Assembly: GCA_002245135.1 (NCBI GenBank)
Contig: NGBS01000586.1
Location: 282,252 to 346,251 of the forward strand
Reading direction: 5' to 3'
Length of the DNA: 64,000 nt
From: Proteromonas lacertae
Taxonomy: Eukaryota; Sar; Bigyra; Opalinata; Proteromonadidae
How positions within the stretch are numbered: position 1 is the first letter of the stretch; each line of letters starts with the position of its first letter. This document shows, piece by piece, positions 47,968-59,705 of the stretch. The notes beneath the pieces are model-generated. The model did no database searches. It had not been told where the DNA came from and was given only the letters and a program-made list of their open reading frames with translations. The position numbers and the translations under genes were made by a program.

Positions 47968-50900
47968 TCATTCTACTGGATGAGAGTATTTCATAAGAAT
48001 ACAGTCTAAATATATTATATTATTGAATATATATGTATTATACGCTGAAGATGACATAAAATAATATATTGAATTTTGTATTGGCAATATTGAATCATCA
48101 AAATCTTTTAGATTTTTGTTTAGATTTTTCATTGTTGAATGTAAATAATCAGAAACAAACTGATATTTTCTTTCATACGATGGATTTGCAAAGAATTTGG
48201 AATTCATTCTCAAAAAATAGATTTTACTATTGTTTAACAACAATAAATCCAGCTTTTCGTTTATTAAATCGGATTCATCATTAAATAGATTTATATATAT
48301 TATATTTCTTTCATTGTAATCTAATAAATAATCTCTTAAATCAGATATTACTTCATCAACTGTATTTTTACCAATATCACCTATTCTATATTCAAATCCT
48401 GTTGAATTGTATAAATAATCAAAATAAATAAACATCTTTCTTATTCCATTTTGATCTATTAATTTCGAATTACTAATATAATAATATCTTGTTATATTAT
48501 ATCTGTAATATTCAAATGGCAAAGATGATTCTATATAACTTGATGTTTCTATCCCTATATTAAATAGATTTATATAACACATAGTTGTATCATCCTCTGA
48601 AGGATATAAACTAAATAATGGAATATCAACTGATAATAAAGACAATATCTTCATCTTTTCTTTCATTGATCTAAAACCATAAATTACCAAAGGATTATAA
48701 ACTTCCATCATTTTGTTAAATTTCATTTCATATTCATTTTCATCATTTTCAATATTTGGTAAACTCATTCTTTCATAATAAAATTCAGATGTATCATAAT
48801 GTGAAGATGTTTGGAAATAAGAAAATACATAAAACAACATTGAACATTCAATATTCTCATATAAACAGATTATTGATTCTACCTTCTTCTTTCTTTCATA
48901 ATTTGGAGATTTCCAATCACATTTCATTATTGTATTATCTGATAATATATGAATATATGATGGATATTGAATAATGTGTGGATGAATATCATGTGATAAT
49001 GTGTAACTACAATTATCATTCGTTTTTAAATCACTTATTGCCATTTCAATATAATTCTCATATAATAATGATACTTTAGGTTTCTTTATTGAGATTCCTA
49101 TATCACTCATCGTTTTATTTAGATTTATCATTTTAGTTGTTTTACTTTCTTTTACTAATTCATTAAATAATAATATTGATAAACTTCCCAAATATTCGAA
49201 ATAATGAATATTCTCTTCTGCATATTTTTTATATTTTTCTAATCTATTCATTATTCTTTCAGGTAATGGATTATATCCAATATAAGGATGAATTGTATGA
49301 TAATTAATCCATTTTGAATTATCAATATAATCATTCTCATTTATATCCATCAAATAAACTATCAAATTTGGATGTGCCAATTTGTAAGAATTGAATTCTT
49401 CAATAAACAGTTTGGTATATTCTTCACTTAATACACATATAATCATTATTTCATTCTCATTCTCATTTAACATTTCATTTTTCAATTCCCCTATACTTTT
49501 ACTCATTTCAATTGAATTATCATCAACTACTATTATACTCTTCAATTCTTTATTTCTCTCTTTTAAATCTCTTTCTATATAATCTTTACTTCTTTTACCA
49601 TATTCACTCTTGGAATATATCAAATATATTCTCTTCTCATCATCATATAAGGATTTTAAATAATGAAATTGACTTGGAATATTAACTCCAATTGGAATTA
49701 TATTTGGATGACACATTTCACCACTATTATAACCTATTGTAAATATGTATGGACTTTCTTCATTCAACACTTCTATTAGTTCATCATACATTATATTAGA
49801 ACTATAATAGATTATCATTGAAACATATTTAGACATTAATTCATCATATTTTTCTTTTATTGATAATGACATTGTGGATAATACTATTCTTATTCGTTTA
49901 TTTAATAAACCATTATTATTAACATTTATATCATCAATTGTTTCAATTATTCCAATTATCATATCTTCATAATTCTTGTTTAATCCATTCAATCCACTCA
50001 TTATTCCAATCAATATTGCTTCTTCTTTTTCTTCTTTTCCATTCATACATACAATTCCATCTCCATATTCCCATAAATCATTTTTATATTCAGCAACATC
50101 ACTGTTTAAATTGATTATATCTATTATATTTCCATTTCCGTTCACTTTACCAAGGTAACTACTTCCAATAAAACTATGATCAAATATCTTCCATTCTTTG
50201 TATTTCACTATCTTATTTCTTGATAATAATCCTAATATTCGTTTTAATCTTTCTTTGTTTAAACCAGTCTTTTCATCTTCATTCAATGACAATAAAAATG
50301 ATAAGTACAAATATGTTCCATATATTCTTTTATCAACAATTTCATTTGAATTTAATCCCAATTCTACTGATATTCTTTCTTTGTCAATTGATTCAAAATA
50401 AGATGATACAATGTATGTATTTGAATAATCATTTGAAGGACGATATGTGGTTGTATAATATTCATCTAAATAGAAGGATATGTGGATTAAATCATTGAAA
50501 TGAGGAAAAGAAGAAGTGAAAACTGAATAAAACTTGTTTAATAATTCATAGGATGTATAAAAATCTAAAATTATTGTATTGGATTCATCATTGAATGATG
50601 GATTTGATAGCTCTATTCTCAATTGTGATAAATCTGTGTAAACCTCACAACCAAAACCTATATTCTTCACAAACATCTTCAAGTTATTGAATATTTCTAC
50701 ATATTCTAATTCACCAACTATTATATAGTTAAAACGATTCACTTTTCGAGATTCAACAAGAATTACTACAATATAGATTTCATAAAAAATACCATTCATT
50801 ACTGAATTATATATTTGATGTAAATATATAGTCTTGTTATCACATACTGCTTTCAATTCTGAGTTTACCATTAGTTGTAAATAGCAACTATCATGCACTT

Positions 50901-51117
50901 CTTCATTAATATTTATTACAACATCGTTTACATTGGGAGTTGAAGATAAGTCTAAATTGAAGTAATCTTGAAATTTGTTACTCAGCTTTTCAAACGCCGA
51001 TTTTCTTTGTCTACTGTATTCATCTGTGTCTAATAGAGGTAGTGTTATATTTAATTTTGTAGGATCACCTCTACAGATTTCAAAAATAAGTAAAACGATA
51101 AATGAAAACAGTCTCAT
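47968..51117 (-). CDS. UrtA-like tandem binding modules, N-terminal part with signal peptide
   Basis: 1,049 codons in one exon starting with a signal peptide (MRLFSFIVLLIFEICRG, residues 1-17). About three periplasmic-binding type 1 modules follow. Module 2 (roughly residues 370-730) is the clearest: EEAILIGIMSGLNGLNKNYE, IIETIDDINVNNNGLLNKRI, MCHPNIIPIGVNIPSQFHYL, INYHTIHPYIGYNPLPERIM, and a module end with SYTLSHDIHPHIIQYPSYIH. Such modules bind small ligands (amino acids, urea) in bacteria and form the ligand domain of class C receptors in eukaryotes. The frame ends at HPVE with TGA at 47968, but homologous sequence continues at once in another frame (MISKLKNKH). The gene is followed by more modules and finally a 7TM domain at 40086. 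Confidence 0.75.
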   Translation of the reverse strand: MRLFSFIVLLIFEICRGDPTKLNITLPLLDTDEYSRQRKSAFEKLSNKFQDYFNLDLSSTPNVNDVVININEEVHDSCYLQLMVNSELKAVCDNKTIYLHQIYNSVMNGIFYEIYIVVILVESRKVNRFNYIIVGELEYVEIFNNLKMFVKNIGFGCEVYTDLSQLRIELSNPSFNDESNTIILDFYTSYELLNKFYSVFTSSFPHFNDLIHISFYLDEYYTTTYRPSNDYSNTYIVSSYFESIDKERISVELGLNSNEIVDKRIYGTYLYLSFLLSLNEDEKTGLNKERLKRILGLLSRNKIVKYKEWKIFDHSFIGSSYLGKVNGNGNIIDIINLNSDVAEYKNDLWEYGDGIVCMNGKEEKEEAILIGIMSGLNGLNKNYEDMIIGIIETIDDINVNNNGLLNKRIRIVLSTMSLSIKEKYDELMSKYVSMIIYYSSNIMYDELIEVLNEESPYIFTIGYNSGEMCHPNIIPIGVNIPSQFHYLKSLYDDEKRIYLIYSKSEYGKRSKDYIERDLKERNKELKSIIVVDDNSIEMSKSIGELKNEMLNENENEIMIICVLSEEYTKLFIEEFNSYKLAHPNLIVYLMDINENDYIDNSKWINYHTIHPYIGYNPLPERIMNRLEKYKKYAEENIHYFEYLGSLSILLFNELVKESKTTKMINLNKTMSDIGISIKKPKVSLLYENYIEMAISDLKTNDNCSYTLSHDIHPHIIQYPSYIHILSDNTIMKCDWKSPNYERKKKVESIICLYENIECSMLFYVFSYFQTSSHYDTSEFYYERMSLPNIENDENEYEMKFNKMMEVYNPLVIYGFRSMKEKMKILSLLSVDIPLFSLYPSEDDTTMCYINLFNIGIETSSYIESSLPFEYYRYNITRYYYISNSKLIDQNGIRKMFIYFDYLYNSTGFEYRIGDIGKNTVDEVISDLRDYLLDYNERNIIYINLFNDESDLINEKLDLLLLNNSKIYFLRMNSKFFANPSYERKYQFVSDYLHSTMKNLNKNLKDFDDSILPIQNSIYYFMSSSAYNTYIFNNIIYLDCILMKYSHPVE

Positions 51118-52386
51118 TTTTTGTATTTGATATGAAACGGATCAAATTATTGATACATCAAAATTATGATTATTTTCCAACATAAATAAGTAAGACTATT
51201 TAATACAAAACTTATATATATTATTATTTGAGCAACATTCAATAATACATTTTCATCTTTTATTCTTCTCTAATTCTACTAAAATATCAAAAATTGTTTA
51301 AAATAACTAGAATTTATGAATATACAATACTTACAATTGCAATGTATGGAAGAATGAAGCTTAAAAACATAAGATAGAAGCTTCTGTGATAGAATAATCA
51401 AAAACTATATAATAATTCATAAATCGTATATTAAAACATAAATTAACAAGAAAATATCATTCTCATTAATTGATTTTACATGAAATGCACATCATCTTCA
51501 CTATACACCAACATTGTTATCCTTTTCTATTAATGTAGTACAATCATTTTCTATTATATTTTACATCATTTTGTCTTATTAATGCTTATTAAATACATTT
51601 CAACTGATACTTTGTTAAACTAAATAATTTGACAATAATCCAACTTACTCAATTAACACAAACTGGTATATTATTTTATTTTTAACCATTAACAATATGC
51701 ATAGCTTATAGCTTCTTATTACAGCTAATAAATTTCATTTTACATCAAAAACTAACTAACATCTTCCAACGAAATAAATTATATATGTTGTAAGTATTTG
51801 GTATATAATAAGCATATAGTTATAACAATTACACTCAATATTCTATTTTGAATTAATCTCAAACTTGAACCATCAAGCTATTTCACAGTTTTAATTTTAT
51901 CTTTTATTAAAGAGGCTAAATACTCATGCAAATAATAATAATTTTGATGGTTAGCTTATAGTTAGTTAGCTTTTATATTGAATGTAATTTCTTTCCATAA
52001 TACTATCCATATAATATAGAGATAAAGACTAAGACGTTTAGAAAAAGGTTAATAAATAGCTATCCATTCAAACGCAGTTTTTTAAAGTGATTAAAGAAAT
52101 TAGTTTAATAATTAAACAAACAAATATAAATAACAAGTTAATATATAAAGTCATTATTCATATTATCATTAAATAGATTGTAGTAAGTCATCTACCACTC
52201 ACTACTTGAATTATATTATATTCTTTGGGTTAGATTTGAATTAGAAGAAGAATTCCTATTAGTAGTATTTCTAATTAATTAATACCAAAAATATGAGTAA
52301 TATTGCTAGAGTATATGAATTTTACGTATTCTTTGATGTACTTAAAAATTATATAAGTACTTTTAATGATTTAAGCAGAAGGGTAT
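51118..52386. other. intergenic, no gene seen
   Basis: About 1.27 kb of very AT-rich DNA upstream of the receptor locus. No ORF with coding character, no repeats beyond simple A/T runs, no RNA gene recognised. It is the longest empty stretch outside the transposons. Confidence 0.45.
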
Positions 52387-52803
52387 ATAAATTAAATCAA
52401 AGTGATTATTAAATTTTAATATATTGTTTAAACTTGGTATTATTTCATTTAATTGTTTTTCTAATTCTTTTTGTAAATATTGACATGCTATTTTCTTACC
52501 TTCTAATTTTCCTATTTGATGTAATACCATATCATCTAATTGTAAATAATATTCCTCATTTAATTCTTTTAGTTATAAAATAATCTCACATGCTATTTCA
52601 ATTGATGTTTGATATTCATTGCTTCCATCATCTTTCTTGTTAAGATATACATTACACATTTCATATAAACAATCAAAACCATTTTCTGCTTCTTCTTTAA
52701 TTAGTTTATTCATATTTGAATTAAGAATATTCCAGAAATTTAATAATGTTTGATTTGGTGTGCCAGAACCTTTATTTACTATTATTATAAAGGGGTAAAT
52801 CAC
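52387..52803 (-). pseudogene. helical protein fragment with internal stop
   Basis: The minus strand from 52803 reads FWNILNSNMNKLIKEEAENG, CLYEMCNVYLNKKDDGS and TSIEIACEIIL to a TAA at 52573, then continues in the same frame with LKELNEEYYLQLDDMVLHQI and ending near 52387. The even helical pattern on both sides of the stop suggests one decayed gene or a stop error. No family recognised. It lies 150 bp outside the left end of the outer MULE. Confidence 0.4.
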
Positions 52804-52951
52804 TATCTTGAATTATTGTTTATAATCTTTCTATCATATTACACTTAATTCTATCGGCATATTCTTTCAATTTCAATGGTTAATCTATTGAATTATTTTA
52901 TATATCGTTTGTTTGTAACATAAGTAAAAAATACCCATCGTAATAGACCTA

Positions 52952-52960
52952 TATTCTAAC
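52952..52960. repeat. 9-bp target-site duplication of MULE A (left)
   Basis: TATTCTAAC directly precedes the left end of element A. The same 9 bp recur at 63763-63771 immediately after the right end. Confidence 0.9.
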
Positions 52961-53589
52961 GGGATCTTGTGTTTTGGGTCCCACTCAAAATTTGGACACC
53001 CTATTTCTAGAGGTGTTTCAACCTCAATAATTATATTTATCTTACTATTATCATAAAACTAAGCGTTTCTGAACTTATCTTTGTATTTCGTTTACTTTCA
53101 ATTCACACATTATGACATTATTTTTAAAATTTGAGCACCTCATGGTCCAGACTATAGAGCATAATAACTGCATCTTGGATCTCCAATTTTTATTTATATA
53201 TTATGCTTATTGAATGAGAGTGCTCAAAATATAACAAGAATCGACACAAACATAAGTTTGATCATTTTTTCAATTTTTATTTTTTGAGCACCTGCCTCGT
53301 ATAGGAAGTAAGGGCTCAATATAATAATATATTATGTGTATATGATGATTATATCAAACATTCATTTAATTATATTAATCAAATTTTCGTAATTTAGCTA
53401 TTTACTTAATTATTTATAATTGATTTATATGCATAATAAAATAATACACATATGTAACACATAATATTTATATGTACCTATTTATACTTTTTTCAAACAT
53501 ATTTGTAAATATTTCTAATTATAAACATACAAAACACTAACAGATGTATATTTATTTGTTACTCAATGATAATTTAATCTTTGTCTTAA

Positions 53590-54460
53590 AAATCAAATCA
53601 AAAATCCATAATAACATCAATGTGTCTTTTTTCTCAGTTTGCATAGCTTCTACTATAGCTAAATTTGCACCTTCTTCTACTACTTTACCTTCTTTTACTA
53701 ATACATCTATAAAATTACCAGTCATTGAGACAAGCTAAGAATTTGGAATGATTTACTTCAGGTTTTGGTATCATGCTTTGATAATTTGCTTTCTAAAGCA
53801 TTTCTTACATCTATAGTGAAGTTACCTCCATAACCTTCTACTAATCTTTTCATATATTGTACAGCTACTTCTTTAACTTTGTATAACTTTTACTTTATTA
53901 AATCACCTATTTTAGAAACCTTTGTATGTTTAAAACAGAGTTAACTTCTACATCACCACATAATCTCAATACTATTTTTATTTCTTTTCCATTCAATAAA
54001 CAAGTCTCAATTATCACTTTAACAAGTACATTGGTCTTATGACGTTCTGCTAAAATAGGAATAATTTCTTTATTTTAATATTTTTAGTCATTTTCTTTGA
54101 ATGCTACAACAATAACCTTATCTGAGCTATCAGCGTTATCTTTTATAAATATTTTGGCTTCATGCAATTTTATTTCACTTTTATCTAAACCACCATCTCT
54201 TAATCTTGATTTGCTACACTAAATATTATCTCTCTATCAAATGATAATTCAATGGTTATTACTTGATATTTGAATAGAATCGTTCCTATTGTTTCACCTT
54301 CAGTAATATCTTGAAAATGGATGATTAAAACAATATAATCTATAGTTCCACTTAATTTTTTGGTTCTGGTGTCTTCATTACTGCAACATAGTAATATTGT
54401 GTTGATGTTACTGGATTATACCATTCTTCGTTCCCCATTATCCATGCTTTAACACTATAT
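53590..54460 (-). pseudogene. gene fragments carried inside MULE A
   Basis: Minus-strand pieces in changing frames look coding: KAWIMGNEEWYNPVTSTQYY, TIDYIVLIIHFQDITEGETI, RLRDGGLDKSEIKLHEAKIF, DKVIVVAFKEND, LVKVIIETCLLNGKEIKIVL and VAVQYMKRLVEGYGG. Stops and frame changes interrupt them. Further right in the element, near 60200-60330, RNSCLRQSSELYWLVETYPT may belong to the same gene. I do not recognise the family. The location between MULE ends suggests capture of host sequence. Confidence 0.4.
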
Positions 54461-54910
54461 AATACATTTTACGAATAGTATATTTACTTCCTTCATACTT
54501 TTAATGGATTATGTTAAATTTTGTTTGATATAATTTAAAATATTTAGATGCAGCTTATAATAATCAACGAGGACATTTTTTTAGAACGGCTGTTCAAATT
54601 TTTAACACCCTATTTCTAGTGGCGTTACAGCCTTTATATTAAATTTCTTCAAGATATAGATAAGTAATTAAGAGTTTCTGAAACTATCTGTGAATTTCGT
54701 TTACTTATGATTAATTCATTTTGACATTAGTTTTAAAATTGATGTCCAAACAAAAGTGCATAATATCTGCATTTAGGACCTCCAATTATTTTCGTAATAA
54801 TATGTTTATTTAATGAAAAAATAAACAAAACATTTTCACAAAGCAAACCTCAAGTTTGAATGATTTTAAATTTTTTGGTTTTTAAGCTCCTTATTTAATA
54901 GATGAATAAG

Positions 54911-55348
54911 AAATATTATTATGTGGTTTTATGATTAATATACAAAGACAGAGTGGTGCTAGAATTAAAATATAGTGAATATGTTACATATTAGAAGTGA
55001 TCTCAAAGAGAAGTCCAAAAAATGAATTAGAAATATTATTATGTGGTTTTATGATTAATATACAAAGACAGAGTGGTGCTAGAATTAAAATATAGTGAAT
55101 ATGTTACATATTAGAAGTGATCTCAAAGAGAAGTCCAAAAAATGAATTAGAAATATTATTATGTGGTTTTATGATTAATATACAAAGACAGAGTGGTGCT
55201 AGAATTAAAATATAGTGAATATGTTACATATTAGAAGTGATCTCAAAGAGAAGTCCAAAAAATGAATTAGAAATATTATTATGTGGTTTTATGATTAATA
55301 TACAAAGACAGAGTGGTGCTAGAATTAAAATATAGTGAATATGTTACA
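54911..55348. repeat. 120-bp tandem array, left arm of MULE C (about 3.6 copies)
   Basis: Copies begin at 54911, 55031, 55151 and 55271 with period exactly 120 and no visible differences between copies. The unit starts AAATATTATTATGTGGTTTT and contains ACAAAGACAGAGTGGTGCTA. It is the reverse complement of the unit in the right arm. Confidence 0.95.
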
Positions 55349-56135
55349 TGTAATTTAATAGTTACTAGTCATTATGGATAATTTAATTAAAATATGAAAG
55401 TGAATATTGTTTTTGGTTGTTACAATTAAATTGTATATGTAGATGAAGTAATATACTAACAATGTTGATGATAAGCATCGAGAATTATAGCAGAATTAGG
55501 AAAGATGTTTGAGTAGAAGATTTATTGGTATTTAAATGGTGAATCTGACACACTCACTGGCTTTTAGTTATTTAGCAAAGGAAAGAAAAATAACAGTAAC
55601 AACAACTCTAGTAATAAACTTAATAACTTATTCTAATAGCCATTAGATTATTATGAAAATATTTTATAGTTTATTAATAAAATAGTGTTAATAAGTGTTT
55701 TTAAGCTATGTTAGTTAAAAATTACTTCAAAAGGATTGAAATTGATATTTTAAATACTATGATAATTTGTTACTGTGATATTAATTTCATTTAATAATAA
55801 ATTAGTATTAGAAAAGAAGAGAATATGAGATTATATGATTTATACTTCACAACACCATAAGAATTTAATGAATTAGAATGTGATTAGAGAAGTGTATTAT
55901 CAATATAGATAATAAGAAATTGTTATTCAATGAAGATAATAATATCAATAAAACAAAAGAAAATATTAATATATATTATTACAGTTTATATGAAGAATGT
56001 AAATACATGATAAAAGAATGAATAAATGATAAAATATTGATAGTATAATTGTATAGTATTTGAATAGATATTCAAGATAAAATGATAAAATCGTATAATA
56101 TAACCAATATACTTATATAATATTATAATTAAAAT
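55349..56135. other. AT-rich interior of MULE C, no gene seen
   Basis: About 790 bp between the left tandem array and the 3' end of the transposase gene. Only short stop-filled frames. It presumably includes the transposase 3' untranslated region. Confidence 0.4.
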
Positions 56136-58187
56136 TTAGTTTATTTTCTTTCTTTTATTCTTTTTTTCGTATGAACATTCAATCCTCTTTGACATATAAA
56201 TTGTTCTTTTTGTATAGATATTATTTATATAGTTTAAAGTAGCATCATCTTGAATTATTTTATATCCTTCCTCAGAATTACTTATGAATAAATATATTGC
56301 TGTTATTATTATCTCTGATGCTTCTTTTTCAATATTGCTATAATCTTTTGCTATGAATTTTTTAAATTCATTTTCTGCTATTTTATCATATATATAATTT
56401 ATTAGTGATTGGTATATTTCTGTTATTGTATCATCTTTAATACTTTGTAACATAGATGAAAAATATGATTTATGAATAGAAGCTTTTAATTTGACAAATT
56501 CTTCTTCATCAATGTTTATGTTTTCATAATTAATAATGTTATTATATACCTCTTTTTCATTTAAACTTTTTTCTATACTTTCTACTACTTCTGTTGGATA
56601 ATGAATTTTACTGAAATAACAATCTGTAATTGGTATACTACTAAAAAAGTAACTTTTAAAACACTCGTTGCATATTAATTTATAAGTATCCACTTTTATA
56701 TCAAATTTTACTTTAATATAAAGCATATGCGAACATGGTATTCCTGTTACCATTCTATATCCACAATTACAGCTAATTACATCATTATTACAACTTACAA
56801 TATATTTATCATTCTCATTCTTCAAAATATACTCGTTTTTTTCTTCATTATACCAACATTCATAAATTGAATCGCAAAGAATTGAACTTTGATAAATGAA
56901 ATTTGCAGCACATTCATCCCACAGCATCGAGGATATTTCATCTAATTTATCGTTATTAACAGTAATGATTTCATTAATTATTTTATATTGTTTTTTGTAG
57001 ATGTCTTCCAATACTGTCAATACTGCATCATATCTGGATCTACGATGTTTAAGTGAACTTTTAATATAATGATTTAATGCTTCAACCGCGCTAGTGCTAT
57101 GGCACCCATATATACCCATTTCAGAAACACCATCTTTTGTAAAATACGACTTATATTTATCACTTGTATTTTCTACAATTATTTCTCTTTGCAGTGGATT
57201 GGTTATATAATTATATAAAATACTTTTTAATGCTTTATCTCGAATATATATTAGAAAGTGGAAGGTATCTATAACAAACTGGATATTTAATTCACGAAGG
57301 GCATATAAAACGGCAAGCTCTTTGTCATGTATAACACTTACTATATTGCCGTTTGTATTAAGTTTTTGATATATAAAAAGATATGTGGATTTGTCTTTTT
57401 TTCTAGTTATTGCAAAAGCAACTAACAATAACTTGTGTGGTGCTATTTGCATATACACTAGATACAGTTGCATATTATTCAAAAATACATTGAAAGTTCC
57501 ATCACAAACCAAAGTCGAATATTTTAGCAACCTTTCTTGGTCCATAATAACTAAAACTGTATCTTTATTTTTGTATACAGTATATTTTTGTTCAACATTA
57601 AAGAAAAATCTTCGCATCCCTTCTTCTTCATTTCTTAATTCTTTTTTGAAATTAATAACTTTTGTTTTTATCTGCTTTTCTACATTATTAGTTATTCTAT
57701 ATCTATCCTTAACTGTTTTAATAATATTTGGCAATAATGATTTTGTGTTCTTAGCCATTGAAATTACTTCATTTTCAATATCATTAGTCAATTTATAAAT
57801 TGTTCTTTTATCTATAATTCTATTCAACTTATGATTGTGAGATTTAAATTCTACTATTATTTCTTTAGTATAATCAACCTTAACACAAAAATTACATCCT
57901 CCTTCATAATCACAGGAAAATGTTAATTCCTTCTTTGCATGACTTGAATAATGCACAACTGGTTTAAAACCTACTTGATACCCATAAAGATGAACGATAA
58001 AATAAACATCACCTTTCGTTTTGAACTTGGATTTAAATAGATCTTCGTGTATATCTGCAAACGTCTCAAAAGGTGGGTATATTTTGCACACCTTTGCCAG
58101 CTCTTTGCATCTGCCATCGACTATTGAGTGACTGTCCTTACTAACAGGAATCACTACACATTCATTTACAATTTCAATTTTATTCAT
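56136..58187 (-). CDS. MULE transposase
   Basis: 683 codons, single exon, intact, ATG at 58187 (MNKIEIVNECVVIPV). The N-terminal region has a Cys/His zinc-finger-like segment (CDYEGGCNFC then KSHNHKL, residues about 90-125) as in FLYWCH/WRKY-type DNA-binding domains of MULEs. The catalytic core has the first Asp in LVCDGTFNVFLNNMQLYLVY, a second Asp in IVSVIHDKELAVLYAL, and VIDTFHFLIYIRDKAL in place of the usual C-x-FH motif. A SWIM zinc finger (CNCGYRMVTGIPCSHML, C-x-C...C-x-H) lies near residue 470. Together these define a Mutator-superfamily transposase, a nuclear enzyme that cuts and pastes the element and makes 9-bp target duplications. It has no introns, unlike the host genes. Confidence 0.92.
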   Translation of the reverse strand: MNKIEIVNECVVIPVSKDSHSIVDGRCKELAKVCKIYPPFETFADIHEDLFKSKFKTKGDVYFIVHLYGYQVGFKPVVHYSSHAKKELTFSCDYEGGCNFCVKVDYTKEIIVEFKSHNHKLNRIIDKRTIYKLTNDIENEVISMAKNTKSLLPNIIKTVKDRYRITNNVEKQIKTKVINFKKELRNEEEGMRRFFFNVEQKYTVYKNKDTVLVIMDQERLLKYSTLVCDGTFNVFLNNMQLYLVYMQIAPHKLLLVAFAITRKKDKSTYLFIYQKLNTNGNIVSVIHDKELAVLYALRELNIQFVIDTFHFLIYIRDKALKSILYNYITNPLQREIIVENTSDKYKSYFTKDGVSEMGIYGCHSTSAVEALNHYIKSSLKHRRSRYDAVLTVLEDIYKKQYKIINEIITVNNDKLDEISSMLWDECAANFIYQSSILCDSIYECWYNEEKNEYILKNENDKYIVSCNNDVISCNCGYRMVTGIPCSHMLYIKVKFDIKVDTYKLICNECFKSYFFSSIPITDCYFSKIHYPTEVVESIEKSLNEKEVYNNIINYENINIDEEEFVKLKASIHKSYFSSMLQSIKDDTITEIYQSLINYIYDKIAENEFKKFIAKDYSNIEKEASEIIITAIYLFISNSEEGYKIIQDDATLNYINNIYTKRTIYMSKRIECSYEKKNKRKKIN

Positions 58188-58435
58188 ACAGGTACAATTA
58201 GTCTATATAATTAGATATACGTAAATAAAAAATTACAGCTTTATTTCAAAAACAAACAACAAAACTAGTAGAAATGCAATTCTTAATCAACCAAAATTTC
58301 CCCCAAATACCCCTTTTTTTTATTATTAAAAAAATTATTGAGGATAATCTATCAACACTATGTAGTATTCTATACAAGAAGAAAAATAAATATGTGTATA
58401 AATAGCACATCTAAGATCTGTCTAAAAGAACATCT

Positions 58436-59705
58436 TCACTATATTTTAATTCTAGCACCACTCTGTCTTTGTATATTAATCATAAAACCACATAATAATA
58501 TTTCTAATTCATTTTTTGGACTTCTCTTTGAGATCACTTCTAATATGTAACATATTCACTATATTTTAATTCTAGCACCACTCTGTCTTTGTATATTAAT
58601 CATAAAACCACATAATAATATTTCTAATTCATTTTTTGGACTTCTCTTTGAGATCACTTCTAATATGTAACATATTCACTATATTTTAATTCTAGCACCA
58701 CTCTGTCTTTGTATATTAATCATAAAACCACATAATAATATTTCTAATTCATTTTTTGGACTTCTCTTTGAGATCACTTCTAATATGTAACATATTCACT
58801 ATATTTTAATTCTAGCACCACTCTGTCTTTGTATATTAATCATAAAACCACATAATAATATTTCTAATTCATTTTTTGGACTTCTCTTTGAGATCACTTC
58901 TAATATGTAACATATTCACTATATTTTAATTCTAGCACCACTCTGTCTTTGTATATTAATCATAAAACCACATAATAATATTTCTAATTCATTTTTTGGA
59001 CTTCTCTTTGAGATCACTTCTAATATGTAACATATTCACTATATTTTAATTCTAGCACCACTCTGTCTTTGTATATTAATCATAAAACCACATAATAATA
59101 TTTCTAATTCATTTTTTGGACTTCTCTTTGAGATCACTTCTAATATGTAACATATTCACTATATTTTAATTCTAGCACCACTCTGTCTTTGTATATTAAT
59201 CATAAAACCACATAATAATATTTCTAATTCATTTTTTGGACTTCTCTTTGAGATCACTTCTAATATGTAACATATTCACTATATTTTAATTCTAGCACCA
59301 CTCTGTCTTTGTATATTAATCATAAAACCACATAATAATATTTCTAATTCATTTTTTGGACTTCTCTTTGAGATCACTTCTAATATGTAACATATTCACT
59401 ATATTTTAATTCTAGCACCACTCTGTCTTTGTATATTAATCATAAAACCACATAATAATATTTCTAATTCATTTTTTGGACTTCTCTTTGAGATCACTTC
59501 TAATATGTAACATATTCACTATATTTTAATTCTAGCACCACTCTGTCTTTGTATATTAATCATAAAACCACATAATAATATTTCTAATTCATTTTTTGGA
59601 CTTCTCTTTGAGATCACTTCTAATATGTAACATATTCACTATATTTTAATTCTAGCACCACTCTGTCTTTGTATATTAATCATAAAACCACATAATAATA
59701 TTTCT
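58436..59705. repeat. 120-bp tandem array, right arm of MULE C (about 10.6 copies)
   Basis: Same 120-bp unit as the left arm but in reverse orientation (CACTATATTTTAATTCTAGC...). Copies start every 120 bases from 58437 and appear identical. Ten-plus copies against 3.6 in the left arm show unequal expansion. Confidence 0.95.

Noticed and set aside
58436-59705. Possible CRISPR array or satellite centromere
   Set aside because: Units are contiguous 120-bp repeats without spacers, and the same unit occurs inverted at the other end of a transposon with TIRs and target duplication, so they belong to the MULE arm.
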